DNA from: Actinomycetes bacterium
GTDB lineage: Bacteria > Actinomycetota > Acidimicrobiia > Acidimicrobiales > RAAP-2
Direction of reading: 5' to 3'
Length of the DNA stretch: 47,839 nt
NCBI GenBank assembly: GCA_021818025.1
Contig: JAKAFH010000004.1
Coordinates: forward strand, 1-47,839
Positions within the stretch are counted from its first letter, which is position 1, and each line of letters begins with the position of its first letter. Below the pieces are notes generated by a model. It was not told the origin of the DNA. It saw only the letters and a list, made by a program, of their open reading frames with translations, and ran no database searches. Shown one piece after another: positions 45,703-47,839 of this stretch. The position numbers and the translations under genes were made by a program.

Positions 45703-46470
45703 ATGGACCTGGGACTTGGTGACCGCGTCGTCCTGATCACGGGCGGCACCGACGGACTCGGGCTGGCGCTCGCGAAGAACCTGGTCGCCGAGGGCGCCCG
45801 GGTCGCCGTTTGCGGCCGTGACGCCGCCCGACTCGAACGCGCGCAGGAACTACTCGGCAGTGAGGCGCTCTGCGTCGAAGCCGACGTCACCAACGCGAGC
45901 GACCGCGAGGCGTTCGTCGCGGACTCGCGGAGCCGATTCGGCCGGATCGACGCGCTGGTGAACAACGCGGGACGCTCGGCGGCGACGCTCGTGGCGAATT
46001 CTGACGACGATGAGTGGCGCGCGGACTACGAGCTCAAGGTCGTGTCGGCGCTGCACCTCGCCCGGCTCGTGCTGGATGATCTCGCGGTGTCAGGTGGCGT
46101 CGTGCTCAACGTGCTCGCCATTTCGGCGCGCGCGCCGGGTGCTGGCTCGACGCCGACCGCCGCGTCGCGCGCCGCGGGCCTGGCCATGACCAAGGCGCTG
46201 GCCAACGAAGTCGGCCCGCGCGGCGTTCGCGCGCTCGCGATCCTGATCGGTCTTATCGAGTCGGGACAGTGGGAGCGCCGTGCGGCCCAGTCGGGCGTGT
46301 CGGTCACCTCGATCTATCAGGATCTCGCTCGAAACGCCCGTGTTCCGCTGGGCCGCGTGGGTCGGGCCGAGGAGTTCGCGAACCTCGCCACCTTCCTCGT
46401 GTCGCCGCGCGCGAGCTACGTGACCGGCGTCGGCGTGAGCCTCGACGGCGGCCTGTCACCCGTCATTTGA
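45703..46470 (+). CDS. Short-chain dehydrogenase/reductase-family protein lacking the YxxxK motif
   Basis: 255 aa, classical SDR length. The cofactor loop TGGTDGLG (12-19) and the DVTNASD, VNNAGRS and NVLAISA strands are normal, and the C-terminus ends in YVTGVGVSLDGGLSPV. At the catalytic position the expected Y-x-x-x-K reads TAASR, with Thr152 and Arg156 in place of Tyr and Lys, by eye alignment. I recall a group of bacterial SDR-like proteins with the same 'TxxxRAAG' segment, so the change may be ancestral rather than a local defect. It may bind NAD(P) without the usual redox chemistry. Confidence 0.82.
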   Translation: MDLGLGDRVVLITGGTDGLGLALAKNLVAEGARVAVCGRDAARLERAQELLGSEALCVEADVTNASDREAFVADSRSRFGRIDALVNNAGRSAATLVANSDDDEWRADYELKVVSALHLARLVLDDLAVSGGVVLNVLAISARAPGAGSTPTAASRAAGLAMTKALANEVGPRGVRALAILIGLIESGQWERRAAQSGVSVTSIYQDLARNARVPLGRVGRAEEFANLATFLVSPRASYVTGVGVSLDGGLSPVI

Positions 46471-46514
46471 CACGGCCGAACGATCGGCTCTGAAAGCGTG
46501 TGCCGTCATGGGTC

Positions 46515-46520
46515 TAGGGT
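46515..46520 (+). promoter_or_regulatory. Putative -10 box (TAGGGT) of the uORF/CopD-like unit
   Basis: TAGGGT is followed by GTCCAG and GTG 46527, a 6-nt spacer. It would start a leaderless mRNA whose first codons form a 26-codon upstream ORF. Confidence 0.5.
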
Positions 46521-46526
46521 GTCCAG

Positions 46527-46607
46527 GTGCCCGTGACCAGCCGACGTGACTCGAGCCGCGTCCAAGGCGTCAACCGGGACAGCGTGGGAGTTGGGGTGCC
46601 GCGATGA
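46527..46607 (+). CDS. Putative 26-aa leaderless upstream ORF
   Basis: GTG start, Arg/Val/Ser-rich peptide (MPVTSRRDSSRVQGVNRDSV at its start), ending in TGA that overlaps the ATG of the next gene (ATGA). The -10 box spacing equals that of other leaderless genes here. It could be a regulatory leader peptide or simply an element that ensures translation of the downstream gene, which has only a weak GGAG further upstream. Not homologous to anything I recognise. Confidence 0.4.
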   Translation: MPVTSRRDSSRVQGVNRDSVGVGVPR

Positions 46608-47053
46608 CCGTGCTCTGGTCGCTGGTGCTGTTCCTTCACGTCACGGCAGCGGCGTTCTGGGTCGGGGGTCAACTGATGTTGTCCTTCGTCGTCATGCCCG
46701 CTCTGCGACGCGACTCGCCACCCGAAACGATTCGTGCCATCGCCCAGTCGGCGGGACGCCGGTTCACCGCCGTGACCAATCACGTCCTGCTTCCGGCGTT
46801 GTTGATCACCGGACCGTTGCTCGCCTGGCACGACGGGGCTCGGTGGTCCAATCTCGTGACGACGGCCTTCGGGCACCTGTTGATCGTCAAGGTGGCCCTC
46901 GTGGTGGTGGTCTTTACGATGGCTTCGTTCCACGGTTTCGTCGCGCGCCGCACGTCGCGGCGCGGTGTGCGTATCTACGCGATCATTACCGTCATCGCTT
47001 CGGTCGGCGTGCTCGCGTTGGCGGCCTTTCTCGCGATGGCGCCCGGTCCCTAG
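46604..47053 (+). CDS. CopD-like small four-helix membrane protein
   Basis: 149 aa, four transmembrane helices (about 3-25, 50-72, 82-105, 125-147). The start TVLWSLVLFLHVTAAAFWVGGQLMLS has the His in helix 1 typical of CopD/DUF2269-type proteins; a second His occurs in the helix 2 region (TNHVLLP) and others in GHLLIVK and SFHGF, as in families that bind copper or haem. Function is likely in copper or haem handling but unproven. Overlaps the upstream ORF. Confidence 0.72.
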   Translation: MTVLWSLVLFLHVTAAAFWVGGQLMLSFVVMPALRRDSPPETIRAIAQSAGRRFTAVTNHVLLPALLITGPLLAWHDGARWSNLVTTAFGHLLIVKVALVVVVFTMASFHGFVARRTSRRGVRIYAIITVIASVGVLALAAFLAMAPGP

Positions 47054-47119
47054 CGCGCGATTCGTCACGTGCAACGACGCGAGCATCGATTTCGTCGACG
47101 CGCCACCTCAACGCGGGGC

Positions 47120-47269
47120 TTAGTTCTGTGAGGACGGGTGTTCGGACTTGGCGGGCTGGTACGTCGGGAAAAAGTCCGGGTCCTTCTCGTAGAGGAAGCC
47201 GTAGACGCTGTGAGCGGCGCGACGAATCACCGTTGACATCGTCCGATGGGTTTGAGTCTCGTGCTCCAT
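47120..47269 (-). CDS. 49-aa protein of unknown function
   Basis: Short gene with good translation signals: GGGAG seven nt before ATG 47269. The sequence has a basic N-terminal half (TVIRRAAHSVYGFLYEK) followed by an aromatic/acidic stretch (DPDFFPTYQ) and a hydrophilic tail; no membrane helix or cysteine. Two candidate -10 boxes lie upstream, TATCGA (47292-47287) and TACGCT (47338-47333); the latter stands about 40 nt from a DosR-type palindrome. I know no homologue. Codon usage is less GC-biased than in neighbours, so a transferred origin is possible. Confidence 0.5.
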   Translation of the reverse strand: MEHETQTHRTMSTVIRRAAHSVYGFLYEKDPDFFPTYQPAKSEHPSSQN

Positions 47270-47369
47270 CGATAGTCTCCCAATTCTCGATAGACGTCAA
47301 TCACCAGTGACTCGCTACCGCGATTCAGCCCCAGCGTACGGTGGGGCCCTTGAGATGACAGCTCGCCGC

Positions 47370-47389
47370 ACCGGGACTAAAGTCCCGAA
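47370..47389. promoter_or_regulatory. DosR/DevR-type binding palindrome
   Basis: The core GGGACTAAAGTCCC is a perfect palindromic match to the dormancy-regulon motif TTSGGGACTWWAGTCCCSAA; 18 of 20 positions agree, only the first two differ. In mycobacteria this site drives hypoxia and nitric-oxide response genes. The nearest gene with a suitable direction is the 49-aa ORF on the minus strand. Confidence 0.65.
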
Positions 47390-47734
47390 ATCCGTTCGTT
47401 GGTGCGACGGCCCAATCGGTTATCGCGAGTAGCGGGTCGCCATCGGGTGCGGGCGCGTAAAATTGCCACTTGCACGAACTATGCGAAGAGAAGGTGTCGG
47501 CGTGCTCACTCGATACATAGGTCGTCCCCTCGCGCCATCGCGCGGGTCGGCTCCTCGAGCGCACCGGCGTCGCCGGTCGGGGTGCGCACGTTCCTACGAC
47601 ATCGAGGTTTGCCAAGGTCAGCTGGGGTGAGGCGACTGCATCCTACGCGCGACGACGTGCGTGCGGCGACGCGCGTCACGGTATCGGTCGTGGTGCCGAT
47701 GGTGGTCCTGCGACTCGCCTGTCGGCAACGCTCG

Positions 47735-47768
47735 AAAACTGAACACTTTCGACGGTGAAAAGTGGACA
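47735..47768 (+). repeat. Subterminal direct repeats of an IS21-like left end
   Basis: AAAACTGAACA (47735-47745) and AAAAGTGGACA (47758-47768) repeat with 23-nt spacing, the kind of multiple subterminal repeat found in IS21-family ends, just upstream of the transposase start. The outer tip may be the TGTCGG at 47720. Confidence 0.5.
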
Positions 47769-47782
47769 CCTGAAAATGGAGG

Positions 47783-47839
47783 GTGATCACTTTGGAAGAC
47801 TGGGCACTGATTCGCAGATTGGCGGCGGAGGGCATCCCC
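47783..47839 (+). CDS. IS21-family transposase (IstA), first codons only
   Basis: The last 57 bases read VITLEDWALIRRLAAEGIP in frame to the window edge; the EDWALIRRLAAEG opening is typical of IstA in actinobacteria, the start of the N-terminal helix-turn-helix. GGAGG precedes; either GTG 47783 or TTG 47792 may be used (the TTG has the better spacing, nine nt). IstA is a DDE transposase that works with the ATPase IstB. Only the first 19 codons are visible, so whether it is intact is unknown. Confidence 0.65.
   Translation, partial: MITLEDWALIRRLAAEGIP

Larger units (their letters stand above)
47270..47782. other. Intergenic stretch with a DosR-type box and the IS21 left end
   Basis: About 500 nt without a convincing gene. 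Open frames here (47325-47615 minus, 47399-47758 plus) have Arg/Ser-rich, non-protein-like composition. The stretch holds the regulatory palindrome at 47370-47389 and, from about 47720 on, IS21-like terminal sequence. A decayed gene interrupted by the IS is possible. Confidence 0.5.

Noticed and set aside
47325-47758. Two overlapping frames (96 codons minus, 119 codons plus) around the DosR-type box
   Set aside because: Arg/Ser/Pro-rich, no ribosome-binding site, and one would run through the palindrome; not supported as genes.

Overview
The window is about 48 kb of GC-rich, gene-dense DNA from an actinobacterium (Actinomycetota). The evidence is the order mfd, SurA-like, mazG, eno, FtsB-like, DUF501, Ppx, which matches the mycobacterial mfd-mazG-eno-ftsB-DUF501-ppx block; coenzyme F420 genes (cofD, cofE) beside a ManC-like gene, as in mycobacteria; an F420-type luciferase-like oxidoreductase; an RipA-like NlpC/P60 hydrolase; and many genes preceded by a TAnnnT -10 box only 6-8 nt before the start codon, as in leaderless actinobacterial transcripts. 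I suspect a lineage outside the classical Actinomycetes, perhaps Acidimicrobiia, but that is inference.

Layout. 1-9050 (+): 3' part of mfd, a secreted SurA-like foldase, a MazG/tetrapyrrole-methylase fusion, enolase, an FtsB-like septum protein, DUF501, a Ppx/GppA phosphatase and a GNAT enzyme, nearly all overlapping. 9052-11182 (-): an ALG5-like glycosyltransferase and an NlpC/P60 hydrolase. 11277-11350: a tRNA with a UAA anticodon. 11392-13210 (+): a membrane-anchored Thr-tailed protein and a nucleotidyltransferase. 13212-14827 (-): cofE and cofD. 14863-24365 (+): a tight polysaccharide operon (serine hydrolase, three GT4-like proteins, a GDP-sugar reductase, a 1077-aa glycosyltransferase/membrane fusion, DUF5719). 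24351-26366 (-): FtsH. 26443-31175 (+): CPBP protease, GT-C-like membrane protein, phosphomannomutase, Trm112-like protein. 31168-36752 (-): thiolase, archaeal-type riboflavin synthase, an IS607-family element (serine transposase plus TnpB), an F420-type oxidoreductase, PPK2. 36835-38894 (+): phosphodiester-glycosidase-like and CapA-like surface proteins. 38891-43497 (-): secreted protein, YfhO-like membrane protein, double-GT2 glycosyltransferase. 43600-44079 (-): GNAT. 44239-47053 (+): PHS-type MFS transporter with a PHO-box-like array, divergent SDR, CopD-like membrane protein behind a 26-codon leaderless upstream ORF. 47120-47839: a 49-codon gene, a nearly perfect DosR-type palindrome, and the left end of an IS21-like element cut by the window edge.

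Much of the window can be read as one theme: making and exporting mannose or deoxysugar-containing surface polymers (nucleotidyltransferase, phosphomannomutase, Rmd-like reductase, at least seven glycosyltransferase-like proteins, CapA, a phosphodiester-glycosidase-like protein), with F420 and phosphate/polyphosphate metabolism (Ppx, PPK2, PHO-box transporter) interleaved. The least ordinary signals are the archaeal-type riboflavin synthase placed directly behind an IS607 element, the DosR-type box beside an unrecognised small gene, the leaderless upstream ORF, the UAA tRNA with a short variable loop, and two enzymes that seem to lack their family's catalytic residues. I see no CRISPR array and no complete defence system.
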